A stretch of DNA of 64,000 nt from Pigmentiphaga aceris (GTDB taxonomy: Bacteria > Pseudomonadota > Gammaproteobacteria > Burkholderiales > Burkholderiaceae_B). This document shows, piece after piece, positions 53,744 through 62,888 of the stretch. Location: positions 2,170,001 through 2,234,000 of the forward strand of contig NZ_CP043046.1 in NCBI RefSeq assembly GCF_008119665.1. Reading direction: 5' to 3'. The position numbers and the translations under genes were made by a program. Numbering within the stretch: the stretch's first letter is position 1; each line of letters starts with the position of its first letter. A model generated the notes under the pieces. That model searched no databases. It was not told the origin of the DNA and saw only the letters and a program-made list of their open reading frames with translations.

Positions 53744-54853
53744 TTACAGCGCCGTCATCATGATGCGGCGTGGTGTCGATTGAGCCGCTGGCATCGTGTC
53801 TGCCGCCCCCTGGTAATGCCAGGCGCGCGGTACGCGCATCAACAGGCCGTCACCAAAGTCATCCACAAAAGGCAGGTCGCGCCGTTGCGCATAACCGATG
53901 TAGCAGTCGCACATGCGGCGACGGCAACTGCGTTCGTTCAGCAGCTCGGCGATCGGTTGTTCGTACAGGTTGCCCAATACCTGCGGCAGAAAATGGCAGC
54001 GGCGCACGCTGCCGTCACCATCCACGCTGATGGCGTCGCTGCCTGCACGACAGGGTCTGCCCGCACTGCGTGAAGGATGGGCATTGAAATCGAACCAGGG
54101 GTCGATGCGCTGCAGCCAGGCCTGTTCGTCGTCGCTGTAGTAGCCCGGGCCCAGATCGTTGTAAGCATTGAGCCAAAGATAGACATCAGCCGGCAGCGCC
54201 GCGCGCAGCGCACGAATCTCGTCGAAGTGCTGGCGCAAGGCCACCACGCCCACACTGTAGCGGGCACCACTGGCCGATACGCGGGCGCAGCGCTCGACAA
54301 AGCGCGCCAAGGTGGTCTCGCCTGGATGGTAAGTGCACCACAGCCCGATCTTGCCTGGCGGCGCGTCGTGCAACCACTCGGTCGGGCCGCTCAGGTTGGT
54401 CTGAATTGATACCGTGCGCACGTGCGCGCTGGCGGCCAGGGTCAGCATGGCCTGTCGGTACGGCTTGCGGATCATGGCCTCGCCCCAGGGCGTGAACAGC
54501 ACCTGCAAGGGGCGGGTCTGTGCCAGCGCCCACGCGACGAAGCGTTGCAAGTCGGCGGCGTCGCGCGCCAGCGCTTCGCGCGAATCACGGCGCTTGGCAA
54601 ACGGGCAGTAGCCACACGCGTAGTTGCAGCTTGCCAAGCGGCCGCGATACAGCACGGAAAGCACGGGCGTCGGAAGTGCAGAAGTTGGAAGTGCAGGCGT
54701 TGGAATTGCGGCGGATGAAATGGGTGTCGAAGCGGTTGTTGATGCGGGCATTGACGCATGGATTGACGCAGGCATTGAAACCACAGCCGTAGAAAACCCC
54801 GGCGATTCAACATCCGCCAACGCCTCACCCCGCACCGCCTCAAGGACTTTCAT
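53744..54853 (-). CDS. STM4011-family radical SAM protein
   Basis: 369 residues from the ATG at 54853, which overlaps the preceding gene's stop (ATGA). The radical SAM triad is CNYACGYCPF (CxxxCxxC, about 76-83), followed by AKRRDSREALARD as in the STM4011 family. A SPASM-like cysteine set follows toward the C-terminus (CRAGSDAISVDGDGSVRRCHF and CRRRMCDCYIGY), suggesting auxiliary cluster ligands. The first ~65 residues contain a repetitive Ser/Ala/Pro/Thr insertion (around 24-65) that relatives appear to lack. It is the last gene of the five-gene cassette. Substrate unknown. Confidence 0.85.
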   Translation of the reverse strand: MKVLEAVRGEALADVESPGFSTAVVSMPASIHASMPASTTASTPISSAAIPTPALPTSALPTPVLSVLYRGRLASCNYACGYCPFAKRRDSREALARDAADLQRFVAWALAQTRPLQVLFTPWGEAMIRKPYRQAMLTLAASAHVRTVSIQTNLSGPTEWLHDAPPGKIGLWCTYHPGETTLARFVERCARVSASGARYSVGVVALRQHFDEIRALRAALPADVYLWLNAYNDLGPGYYSDDEQAWLQRIDPWFDFNAHPSRSAGRPCRAGSDAISVDGDGSVRRCHFLPQVLGNLYEQPIAELLNERSCRRRMCDCYIGYAQRRDLPFVDDFGDGLLMRVPRAWHYQGAADTMPAAQSTPRRIMMTAL

Positions 54854-56193
54854 GCCGCCTCGTAGGCCTGCATCAAAGCACCCGCTCGTGCAGAAATCAG
54901 CCACGGGCCGATTACATCGGCCGCCGCCATGCCTTCAGCGGTCAAGGCCAGCAGGTCACCGTCGAAGGCGGCAAGCTTCAGGCTCAGCAACTCGTCGAGC
55001 TGCGGCATGGTCGCCAGCACATCGTCACCAAAACGCGCGTGATACGCCGACAGGCTCAGCCCTGGCCACGTCAGTAAAGACTGAATGACAAAGCGTCGGC
55101 GCTGGTCTTCCTCGTCAAGCGCATAGCCATACGAGGCATAGGCGAAGTCTTTTGGGTCGCGGGTGTTGTAGGCCTGCAGGATGTCGTTGATGCGCATGCG
55201 GCCAACGCCGTATTCCTCGGAATAATGCACGCTGCGGGTGTACGACCGCGCACCGCAACCCACGCCGATCATGCCGTCGTCCTGGCAACAGTATTCCGGT
55301 CCGTTCTGGGCCGGTGCATGGGGCGCGCGGAACATGCGCATCGACACCTGCTCGTAACCTTGTTCGACCAGGAAATCGCGCGCGGCGCGATACAGGGCAG
55401 GGCGCGGGTCGCCGGCCTGCATCAGCGGGATCGTGCCGCGCCGTTGGCGTTTGTCCAGGCCGGTCAGCTCGCGAACGTACAGGGGATACAGGTACAGCTC
55501 TTCGGGGGCATAGGCCAGTGCCGTCTTCAATGACGCGATCAGGCTTTCCACGGTCTGGCCGGCAATGCCGTAGATCAAATCAAGATTCAGGGTCGGGAAT
55601 TCATTCTTGCGGATCAAGGCAATGGCGTCTTCGACCTGCCGATTCTGCTGGGGTCGTACCAGGGCCGAGGTCTCGTGCGGCAGGAAGCTCTGCACACCCA
55701 TGCTGACCCGATCGATGCCTGCCGCGCGACAGACCTCCATGCGGTCGGCCGTCACGGTTTCGGGCGAGACTTCAATACCTGCTGGAATCTCGTTGGGCGC
55801 ACGCCGGGTGAGACGTCGGGCACCTTCGAACAGGCGTTCCAGCTGGGCGGCTTCCAGGAAGGTCGGCGTGCCGCCGCCCACCGCAAACCGCGAGAACTGG
55901 CGCTCCCCCAGTACCTCGTCCAGCACACCCATCTGCGCGATCATCTGATCGACATAGCGGTTAACCATGTCGTCGCGCGGCTGGGCCAAGGCGAACAGGT
56001 TGCAGAAGCCGCAACGCATCGTACAGAAGGGTACGTGCAGGTATAAAAACAGCGAGCTGCGATCTTCCTGCGCCCACAGCGGCGCGAGCGGGCGCGGCGG
56101 AGTCAGGCTGCGATACGCAGTCTTGTGCGGATACGAGTACGAGTAGGCCTCGTACGGGTTCTGCGACAGTCGTTGAGAAAGTGACAAGGGCAT
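54850..56193 (-). CDS. STM4012-family radical SAM protein (HemN/HemW-like)
   Basis: 447 residues. The triad reads FCTMRCGFCNLF (CxxxCxxC, about 56-63), as in coproporphyrinogen oxidase HemN and HemW. VGGGTPTFLEAAQLERLF and LIYGIAGQTVESLIASLKTAL are family blocks, and the C-terminal domain is HemW-like. Synteny with four other STM401x genes marks it as STM4012 rather than a heme enzyme. The ATG shares one base with the stop of the preceding gene (TGATG). Confidence 0.88.
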   Translation of the reverse strand: MPLSLSQRLSQNPYEAYSYSYPHKTAYRSLTPPRPLAPLWAQEDRSSLFLYLHVPFCTMRCGFCNLFALAQPRDDMVNRYVDQMIAQMGVLDEVLGERQFSRFAVGGGTPTFLEAAQLERLFEGARRLTRRAPNEIPAGIEVSPETVTADRMEVCRAAGIDRVSMGVQSFLPHETSALVRPQQNRQVEDAIALIRKNEFPTLNLDLIYGIAGQTVESLIASLKTALAYAPEELYLYPLYVRELTGLDKRQRRGTIPLMQAGDPRPALYRAARDFLVEQGYEQVSMRMFRAPHAPAQNGPEYCCQDDGMIGVGCGARSYTRSVHYSEEYGVGRMRINDILQAYNTRDPKDFAYASYGYALDEEDQRRRFVIQSLLTWPGLSLSAYHARFGDDVLATMPQLDELLSLKLAAFDGDLLALTAEGMAAADVIGPWLISARAGALMQAYEAA

Positions 56194-57005
56194 CAGCGGC
56201 CTACAAAAAAGTGGGTGTAGGGCACGGTCCAGACGGTGTCGTGCGCAATGCGGTGACCGCGATAACCGTCTTCACCGTACGCGCCACCGTGGTCGGCGCA
56301 AACGATGAACAAGGTGGGCGCACGCCGCGCGCAGGTATCCAACAAGGGCGCAAGCGCAGCGTCCACATATCGCAAGGCAGCCGCGTGGCTGGCCAGCGAG
56401 TCCTGTGTGCCACGCTCGCCCGCAGCTTGAAAGATTCGATTGGGCGAATGGATGGCAGACACGTTCAGGAACAGCATGACGCGCTGTTCAAGCGCGGCCA
56501 GGCGTTCACAGGCCAGGGAAACCTGCACCTCGGTCGAGTGACGGCCTTGCACGCCCATTGCAGGTGACCAGTGCGATTCCTGGAACAGCGCGGGAAGCAC
56601 ACGGCCTAGCGCGGTTTCAGGATTGAAGAAGCCAACACCACCAATGCAGATCGTGCGATACGCCCGTGCAGCCAGCCCTTCGATGAAGCTGGCTTCGTCG
56701 AAGACGGCGGTATGCGACACGGTGGTTTCACTGCCGCCAAATGCCGTGGCGAACAGGCGTGGGTGGCGGCCAGGCTCAGCAGGCGTCGGCAGGAAGCCGG
56801 CAAAGAAAGCGTGGTGCGCGGCGTAGGTGAAGCTGCCCGGCGTGTGGCGACGTTCCCAGCCTTCAGGCGGCAGGTGGGCTTGCAATACAGGCAATCGCCC
56901 GGCATTGAATTCGGCTTGCGCAACGTCGTAGCGCAAGGTGTCCAGCGTGATGAACACGATGTCGTGGCTGCCCACCACCTGACGCATGTCGGGGATGCGG
57001 CTCAT
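56193..57005 (-). CDS. STM4013/SEN3800-family hydrolase (alkaline phosphatase superfamily)
   Basis: 270 residues. The metal/nucleophile motif is IVFITLDTLRYDVA (about 15-28, with Asp and Thr), and the second metal site is LFIVCADHGGAYGED (about 230-244). HTPGSFTYAAHHAFFAGFLP is also characteristic. This is the fold of alkaline phosphatases, sulfatases and phosphodiesterases. No signal peptide is present, so it acts in the cytoplasm. Its start overlaps the STM4014 stop by four bases. Confidence 0.85.
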   Translation of the reverse strand: MSRIPDMRQVVGSHDIVFITLDTLRYDVAQAEFNAGRLPVLQAHLPPEGWERRHTPGSFTYAAHHAFFAGFLPTPAEPGRHPRLFATAFGGSETTVSHTAVFDEASFIEGLAARAYRTICIGGVGFFNPETALGRVLPALFQESHWSPAMGVQGRHSTEVQVSLACERLAALEQRVMLFLNVSAIHSPNRIFQAAGERGTQDSLASHAAALRYVDAALAPLLDTCARRAPTLFIVCADHGGAYGEDGYRGHRIAHDTVWTVPYTHFFVGR

Positions 57006-58276
57006 GACGATGCTGCGGGCGTGGGTCGGGGCTGGACCTGTGATGGTGCGACAGGCAATATTGGATGCTGCGGGGCTGGAATCTGCTGATCCTGATTGCG
57101 CTGCACATGCTTCGGAAAAAGCGCGTGCAATTGCGCGTCGTAGGTATCCCGGCCTTGCCAGTGCAGGCGCGGCAACAAGTCCCCAAAGGCATTCGCTTCC
57201 AGCACCCAGGCGCGCTCGCCGCGCACCACGATGTCCAGGCCCATCATGCGGCTGCGCGGGAAGGTGCGTGCCGCTGCGCGGGCCGTATCCACCAAGGCTT
57301 GCAGGGCCACATCGTTCAGCAGGTCTTCTGCCTGCGCGCGCTGTGCGTCCAGATGCAGATTGGTCATTGGGGCGTTGTTGACGCGTGCCACCCGATGCTG
57401 CGGTTCACCATCCAGGGTGACGACGCGGAAGTCATACCCGCCGCCCTGGGTGCGGGGTTTGGGAATCCACGCTTCGGCGTAGGCCTGATCGGCAGCCAAG
57501 GTGTCGATCAGGGCTGCAATCTCTTGCGTGTTCGTATATCGACGCATGCGCTTGGCATTGAAGTGCTGCCCGTTTGCGCTGTGCACGGTGCTGACGGCCA
57601 GTTCATTGCCACGACGGTTGCGGCGATAGGCCACCACACCCGCTGCCGACGAGCCATAACGCGGTTTGATGAACGCGTTGTCCACGCCCGCCTGGTCGAG
57701 CAAAGCAAGCAGATGGCCGTAGCCCGAGACCGCACCAAGCAAGGGCGGAATAGCCACGCCATGTGAGCGAAGATGTTGCTGGCAATTCAGCTTGTCGGTC
57801 ATCAACAAGATGTCTTCGACTGGCGACAGCGGCGCGGCGGTTTGTGGTATCGCACGCAGGAATTGCGCAAAGCCGGCATACCAGTCGCGCGTGGGCATGA
57901 GTTCACCCTTGGCGACGGGTTTGGGCGGTAGCACAGTGGTGCTTATCGTTGGACTGGCGGCGGTGCAGTCATGGGTGATGTCATCAGAGCCTTTGCCACC
58001 GGACACCACGTTATCGGGCATCGGCTTTTCAGCCATGCCCGAACCCGCTTCCCATCCACGCAGGCACAACTGGTGTTGCACCCAGGCATCGTCGCCAGGT
58101 GAATCTATTTTCAGCGCCATGCCCGTGGCGGCCATGGCGTGCAGGGCAGTCGGGTCGCGCATTGCGTCGGCGTAATCGACGCAATGCAATACCACGTCAC
58201 CGTGCCGCTGGGCGGCGTCCTGCAGCCCGCGCATGCGCTTGCCGCCAGCCACGCCGAGCACCAGCAGCGAGTGCAC
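57002..58276 (-). CDS. STM4014-family ATP-grasp protein
   Basis: 424 residues, GTG start two bases after the STM4015 stop. An ATP-grasp core is visible: AFIKPRYGSSAAGVVAYRRN (nucleotide-binding strand and loop, about 199-218), AEAWIPKPRTQGGGYDFRVVTLDGEPQ and the metal-binding Glu/Asn in WVLEANAFGDLLPR (about 362-375). ATP-grasp enzymes ligate a carboxylate to an amine or thiol through an acyl-phosphate. The ~60-residue Ser/Thr/Pro-rich linker (about 85-135) and the Pro/Gln tail are low-complexity. Substrate unknown. Confidence 0.82.
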   Translation of the reverse strand: MHSLLVLGVAGGKRMRGLQDAAQRHGDVVLHCVDYADAMRDPTALHAMAATGMALKIDSPGDDAWVQHQLCLRGWEAGSGMAEKPMPDNVVSGGKGSDDITHDCTAASPTISTTVLPPKPVAKGELMPTRDWYAGFAQFLRAIPQTAAPLSPVEDILLMTDKLNCQQHLRSHGVAIPPLLGAVSGYGHLLALLDQAGVDNAFIKPRYGSSAAGVVAYRRNRRGNELAVSTVHSANGQHFNAKRMRRYTNTQEIAALIDTLAADQAYAEAWIPKPRTQGGGYDFRVVTLDGEPQHRVARVNNAPMTNLHLDAQRAQAEDLLNDVALQALVDTARAAARTFPRSRMMGLDIVVRGERAWVLEANAFGDLLPRLHWQGRDTYDAQLHALFPKHVQRNQDQQIPAPQHPILPVAPSQVQPRPTPAASS

Positions 58277-58278
58277 GT

Positions 58279-59196
58279 TTACTCCGACACGGCGACGTAA
58301 CGGTCGCCATCCTCGTCGGCTTCTTGCGGGTCGCTCAAGTCCACCGCCAGGGGCAGGGCTTTCAGCTTGGCTTGCACAGCCGGGCTGATGTAGTGATGCG
58401 ACAGCTTGAGTTCAGCCAGTTCGCGGATATACGGGCTGGCTGCCAGCGCTTCGGCACCTTCATCGCCCAGCGTGCCCATGGACAGATCAAGCGTGTCCAG
58501 TTCGGCCACCCAGGGCGTAGCTGCCAGCCACACGGCCAGCTCGTCTGCGATCTCGGAATCGACCAGGCCCAGCGAGCGCAGGGCTGCCGGCTTGCCGTTG
58601 GCGAACAATTCATCGCGGAACAAGGCCACATTGCCGTCGAAACCGTAGCCGTCTTCGCCCAGCCACAGTTCCAGATGTTCCAGTGCAGGCAGGATCGACA
58701 TCGCCACATTGCGCACGATCTGGCTCGGCAGGCCACCGGTCTGCACGGTCAGACGCTTCAGGTGCTCATGCTTGAAGGGGCCAAGATCCAGGTCCGTGCC
58801 GCCGCGAACCACCAGCTCTTCCAGCTTGGGGTACGCATTCATCAGGCCGTCGTAGTTGCCTTGCACGATCCACGAAATTTCGCAGTCTTCCACCGTCATG
58901 TCGCCCACGAACAATGCGCGCAGGTTCACCAGGGTGTCGGCCTTGGCGGCCAGTGCATCGAGCACGTGCTGGGCCGAGGCGTCGAAGGGTTCGTTCCAGG
59001 CACCGATCACCAATGCATCGACGCTTGCCGGATCTGCCTCTGCCAGGAACTGGTCCAGCAGCGCATCCATGCCGGTTTCGCTGTCGTACTCGACGACCAG
59101 ACGATAGGCATACTGGCTTGCATCGACCGGTTCGCCGGGTGTGTATTCCTTGACGGGTTTACCTGCGAAACGTTCGGAGTGATCGGAGATGGTCAT
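58279..59196 (-). CDS. STM4015-family leucine-rich-type protein
   Basis: 305 residues from the ATG at 59196 (SD AGGA). It is a regular alternation of leucine-rich units with period about 25-30 (LVNLRALFVGDMTV, YPKLEELVVRGGTDLDLGPF, LEHLELWLGEDG, ALRSLGLVDSEI, LDTLDLSMGTLGDEGAEAL, LAELKLSHHYIS), preceded by a conserved N-terminal ~60 residues. The family is found beside STM4011-4014 and may act as a protein scaffold or binding partner. It is first in the operon, 218 bp from divergent hscC. Confidence 0.82.
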   Translation of the reverse strand: MTISDHSERFAGKPVKEYTPGEPVDASQYAYRLVVEYDSETGMDALLDQFLAEADPASVDALVIGAWNEPFDASAQHVLDALAAKADTLVNLRALFVGDMTVEDCEISWIVQGNYDGLMNAYPKLEELVVRGGTDLDLGPFKHEHLKRLTVQTGGLPSQIVRNVAMSILPALEHLELWLGEDGYGFDGNVALFRDELFANGKPAALRSLGLVDSEIADELAVWLAATPWVAELDTLDLSMGTLGDEGAEALAASPYIRELAELKLSHHYISPAVQAKLKALPLAVDLSDPQEADEDGDRYVAVSE

Positions 59197-59414
59197 TAGT
59201 GGGTCCTGGTTGCATGTCAGCCCCGCGAGGGTAGCAAAGCTTGCATGACGTCTCTTCATTCAAGCGTTTGATTTGCCTGCCTAAATTGCGACCTATCGTT
59301 TCATCCGTAGATGGTCTGATACAGCGATTGACCCATCCATGAAATCTCTGCTTTGCTGCCTTCGCCGCCGCACCGCGTTCCGCCACCCACCTGCGCGCGG
59401 CCCAAGGAAGCTTC

Positions 59415-61133
59415 ATGATCATCGGTATCGATCTCGGCACGACCAATAGCCTTGCGGCGGTCTGGAAAGATGGCCGCCCGCATCTGGTGCTGAATGCGCT
59501 GGGTGCCTATCTGACACCATCGGTCATCAGCATCGACGAAGATGGCAGCGTGCTGGTCGGCCAGGCCGCCCGCGATCGCCTGCAGACTCATCCCTCGCTG
59601 ACCGCATCGCTGTTCAAGCGCTACATGGGCAGCGACAAGACTTTTCAGCTCGGGGCGCGTCAGTTCCGTGCCGAGGAACTGTCATCGCTGGTATTGCGGG
59701 CGTTGAAAGAAGACGCTGAAGCCATGCTGGGCGAACCGGTGACCGAGGCTGTGATCACCGTGCCCGCCTATTTTTCGGACAGCCAGCGACGCGCCACCCG
59801 CGTGGCCGGGCAACTGGCCGGGTTGACGGTGGAGCGTCTGGTCAACGAACCCACGGCCGCGGCGCTTGCCTACGGGCTGCATCAGGACGAAGATGCGACC
59901 CAGTTTCTGGTGTTCGACTTGGGCGGCGGCACCTTCGATGTGTCGATTCTTGAGATGTTCGATGGCGTGATGGAAGTGCGCGCCACCGCGGGCGACAATT
60001 TCCTGGGTGGCGAAGACTTCGTCAACCAGATCGTTGATCTGTTCTTCACCGAATCCGGCTTGCCCGCGCATGCACGCGATGACGGCGCGTTCATGCAGCA
60101 ACTGGTGGCCCGTGCGGAGACGGCCAAACGACTGCTGTCGATGGCAGATGTGGCCAACATCGTGGTGGTCTGGCAAGGCACCGAGCACCGCTTCGAGCTG
60201 ACCCAGGAGCGGTTCCGCAGTATTTGTGAGCCCTTGCTGGCGCGGCTGCGTTCGCCGGTGGAACGCGCGCTGCGCGACGCCAGCATCCGGGCCAACGAGA
60301 TCGACAATATCGTGCTGGCGGGCGGGGCCACCCGTTCGCCCATCGTGCGGCAGATGGTCACGCGCATGTTCGGTCGCTTCCCGGCGATGGAGTTGAACCC
60401 CGACGAAGTGGTGGCGCTTGGCGCAGCCGTCATGGCCGGGCTGAAGGCGCGCGATGAAGACCTGAAAGAAGTTGTGATGACCGATGTCTGTCCCTATACC
60501 CTGGGTGTGGAGACGATGCATCGCATGCCCAATGGCGGACGGGTAGATGGCTATTTCTCGCCGATCATCGAACGCAATACCGTGGTACCTGCGAGTCGGG
60601 TGAAGGGGTATGTGCCGGTCGAGCCGGGCCAGCGTGTGTTGGGCCTGGAGGTCTATCAGGGCGAAGCGCGCCTGGTGCGTGACAACATCAAGCTCGGTGA
60701 GCTGGAAGTGCCCTTGCCGGGCCTGCTCAATGGCGATGCCGGCGTGGATGTGCGATTCACCTACGACGTGAACGGCTTGCTGGAAGTGGAAGCGACTGTG
60801 CGTGCCACCCAGGATGTGCATCGCCTGGTGATCCAGGGCAACAGCGGTGTGTTGAGCGAACTTGAAATTGCTGCCCGGCTGGCTGCCTTGGCCGAACTGA
60901 AAATACACCCTCGCGAGAAGGCCGAGAATCGTGCGTTGATGGCGCAGTCCGAGCGCTTGTATCAACAACTGCGAGGCGAGCCGCGCGATCAGTTGGGTGA
61001 AGAGATTTCGCGCTTTGAGCAGGCATTGGAAAAGCAGGAGGATCGTGAGATTCGCACAGCTCGCGAGCGTTTGCGCAAGGCTGTCGGATTCTTCGAGCAC
61101 GACAGCTTCTTCGATCCTGATTTCGTCTTCTGA
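59415..61133 (+). CDS. hscC: Hsp70-family chaperone HscC
   Basis: 572 residues. It has an actin-like ATPase core: [16 protein letters not shown] (about 2-17), [56 protein letters not shown] and [16 protein letters not shown]. The substrate domain (about 385-500) is shorter than in DnaK and the C-terminal lid is reduced, as in E. coli HscC (Hsc62). It heads an operon with two J-like membrane proteins; hscC beside such genes is known from enterobacteria. It is divergent from the STM4015-4011 operon. Confidence 0.92.
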   Translation: MIIGIDLGTTNSLAAVWKDGRPHLVLNALGAYLTPSVISIDEDGSVLVGQAARDRLQTHPSLTASLFKRYMGSDKTFQLGARQFRAEELSSLVLRALKEDAEAMLGEPVTEAVITVPAYFSDSQRRATRVAGQLAGLTVERLVNEPTAAALAYGLHQDEDATQFLVFDLGGGTFDVSILEMFDGVMEVRATAGDNFLGGEDFVNQIVDLFFTESGLPAHARDDGAFMQQLVARAETAKRLLSMADVANIVVVWQGTEHRFELTQERFRSICEPLLARLRSPVERALRDASIRANEIDNIVLAGGATRSPIVRQMVTRMFGRFPAMELNPDEVVALGAAVMAGLKARDEDLKEVVMTDVCPYTLGVETMHRMPNGGRVDGYFSPIIERNTVVPASRVKGYVPVEPGQRVLGLEVYQGEARLVRDNIKLGELEVPLPGLLNGDAGVDVRFTYDVNGLLEVEATVRATQDVHRLVIQGNSGVLSELEIAARLAALAELKIHPREKAENRALMAQSERLYQQLRGEPRDQLGEEISRFEQALEKQEDREIRTARERLRKAVGFFEHDSFFDPDFVF

Positions 61134-61146
61134 GTGTTGAGCCAAC

Positions 61147-62841
61147 ATGCCTGCACCCTGGTTCTTTGATCGCCTTGGCATTGCGCCGACGCGCGACGCC
61201 AAGCAGATCAAACGCGCTTACGCATTGGCCTTGAAAGCCATCGATCAACAGACTGAACGCGAAGCGTTCGAGACCTTGCGCTCGGCGTATGAGGCGGCGC
61301 TGTCGTGGGCGCGTGAGGCAGGGCGGTATGATGATTCAGCTGACTTGGTGTCCGTGCCAGGATCGAACCAGGTTGTGCCTGGTGCGGGGGCACCTGTTCA
61401 CGAAGGTGCTGGTCCGGTTCCGCATGATGTGGAAGCAGGTTCAGCGGGTTTGCATGTCGATCCTGGCGAGCCGCGACTTGATTCCGACACTATCCTGCCG
61501 CCCGGGGGGCAGGTGGGCCCAGGCGTAGGGGCATCGGTGGAGTCACCAGCCGGGTCAGAATCGGGACCACACTCGGGACCACAGACTGACTCGCAGAACG
61601 AGTCAAAGGCCGACCCAAACGTCGACCCAAACGTCGACCCAAACGTCGACCCAAACGTCGACCCAAACGTCGACCCAAACGTCGACCCAAACGCTGACCC
61701 ACAAGCGTCCTTGCCAGTGGCCTCACAAGCCGCTTCACAGACTGTCTTGCAAACCGCCGCCCCCGTTGACGGCACGCCTGTACCCGCGCCCCCGGTTGAC
61801 AACCCAACAAGTCCATCGCCGGCACCGGCTGCAAGCACGCTTATTTCCAACGAGTCTTATGGCGCGAGCCGAGTAGCCATCCGGCAGTGGATCAAGCGCC
61901 TGTTCAATCCGCAGCAGACACCGTTGGCCGACATATTCGATCAGGCCCTGAACGATCCGCGCCTGACGCATCTGGACAGCAGAACGCAGCTTGAAGCCCA
62001 GCTTATCGAAGCCTTGTATCGCGACCGGCCTGGTCACGCAGACCTGTTCATGCTTGCTGCCGAGCGCTTTGGCTGGGCGGAACGCAATGCGCGGCCTGCC
62101 GGATCGGCGCGTGAGGCAGAGTGGGTGTATCGCGTCGTCAACCATCAGTTGTCGTGGGCCTTGCAGCCAGCAGAGCTGATTGCCCCACAGCAGGCGGCCA
62201 TCGACGCTGCGATTGCCAGCGCCACACCCACGCGCCAACAGGCGTTCAACCACTACGAGGCCTTGCAGGAATTCAACGAAGGTTTCAGCGGCTGGGCAGA
62301 GTTGGTCTTGCCTGCCGGGCGCGTCGATATCTGGCGTCAGGCCTACGACAAACTGTCTGAAGGCTGGCTGCGGGCTGCACGGGTACGTCAGCAGTTACCT
62401 CGCAATTTTTCGCGCTTCGCCGCGACACTGGCGCTGCTGATCGTCGTGGGCAGCCTGGTATATGGCATGTTGAAGCCGACGCGCGTTGCCGCGCCAAGCG
62501 AACCGCCATCCTTGGCGGCAGAAGTGCAGGCAGCGATGTCCAAACCACCGCCACCAGGAAGTGGTCCGGTGCTGGCCTATGAATTTCTGGGTGCCATCAC
62601 CAAAGACAGTTGCGACACCGCGCATGAGTTCATGCACGAGTCGAACTGGCTGCAGGTCAATGATGCCGATGCAGTGGCCTTGCTCAGCACACGCGCCTTC
62701 CTGTGTCAGGACCACAAGCTGTGGCCGCAAGCCAAAGACCCCTTGATGGACTGCTTGCGTGCCGAGCGCGGTGCGGCCTTCACGGCCGGACGCCCCGAGC
62801 TGCCTGCGGCCTGCGAAGCAAAGCAGTCCGCCGGGAAATAG
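61147..62841 (+). CDS. J-domain-like single-pass membrane protein 1
   Basis: 564 residues. It starts 13 bases after hscC. The N-terminal ~50 residues resemble a J domain (PWFFDRLGIAPTRDAKQIKRAYALALK, then EAFETLRSAYEAAL), but the loop where HPD should stand reads AIDQQTE, so the canonical Hsp70-activating motif is absent. A long disordered linker (about 65-235) includes a DPNV tandem repeat. A conserved helical region, shared with the next gene, follows (QALNDPRLTHLDSRTQLEAQL, then AGRVDIWRQAYDKL), then one transmembrane helix (about 421-442) and a C-terminal domain with three Cys. It is related to DjlB/DjlC-type partners of HscC. Confidence 0.75.
   Translation: MPAPWFFDRLGIAPTRDAKQIKRAYALALKAIDQQTEREAFETLRSAYEAALSWAREAGRYDDSADLVSVPGSNQVVPGAGAPVHEGAGPVPHDVEAGSAGLHVDPGEPRLDSDTILPPGGQVGPGVGASVESPAGSESGPHSGPQTDSQNESKADPNVDPNVDPNVDPNVDPNVDPNVDPNADPQASLPVASQAASQTVLQTAAPVDGTPVPAPPVDNPTSPSPAPAASTLISNESYGASRVAIRQWIKRLFNPQQTPLADIFDQALNDPRLTHLDSRTQLEAQLIEALYRDRPGHADLFMLAAERFGWAERNARPAGSAREAEWVYRVVNHQLSWALQPAELIAPQQAAIDAAIASATPTRQQAFNHYEALQEFNEGFSGWAELVLPAGRVDIWRQAYDKLSEGWLRAARVRQQLPRNFSRFAATLALLIVVGSLVYGMLKPTRVAAPSEPPSLAAEVQAAMSKPPPPGSGPVLAYEFLGAITKDSCDTAHEFMHESNWLQVNDADAVALLSTRAFLCQDHKLWPQAKDPLMDCLRAERGAAFTAGRPELPAACEAKQSAGK
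61612..61695 (+). repeat. 12-bp coding tandem repeat (DPNV units)
   Basis: GACCCAAACGTC occurs six times perfectly (61612-61683) followed by a one-step variant ending GCT (61684-61695). Each unit encodes Asp-Pro-Asn-Val, so copy-number change keeps the frame. The perfect identity suggests recent expansion. Confidence 0.95.
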
Positions 62842-62888
62842 ACAGCAGCGAATAGATAAAAGGACAGGGCACGTGTTGCCCGACGCGC

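Noticed and set aside
53712..53752. Terminator after cysC
   Set aside because: AGGCGG and CCGCCTTT arms exist but the loop is long, the T-run is three bases, and the site overlaps the end of the convergent STM4011 gene. It is too weak to list.
54850..56193. Coproporphyrinogen III oxidase (HemN) or HemW
   Set aside because: The triad resembles HemN, but the cassette context matches STM4012. No heme genes are nearby.
61612..61695. Possible CRISPR-like array
   Set aside because: The 12-bp units are contiguous without spacers and in frame in a protein-coding gene, so it is a coding tandem repeat.
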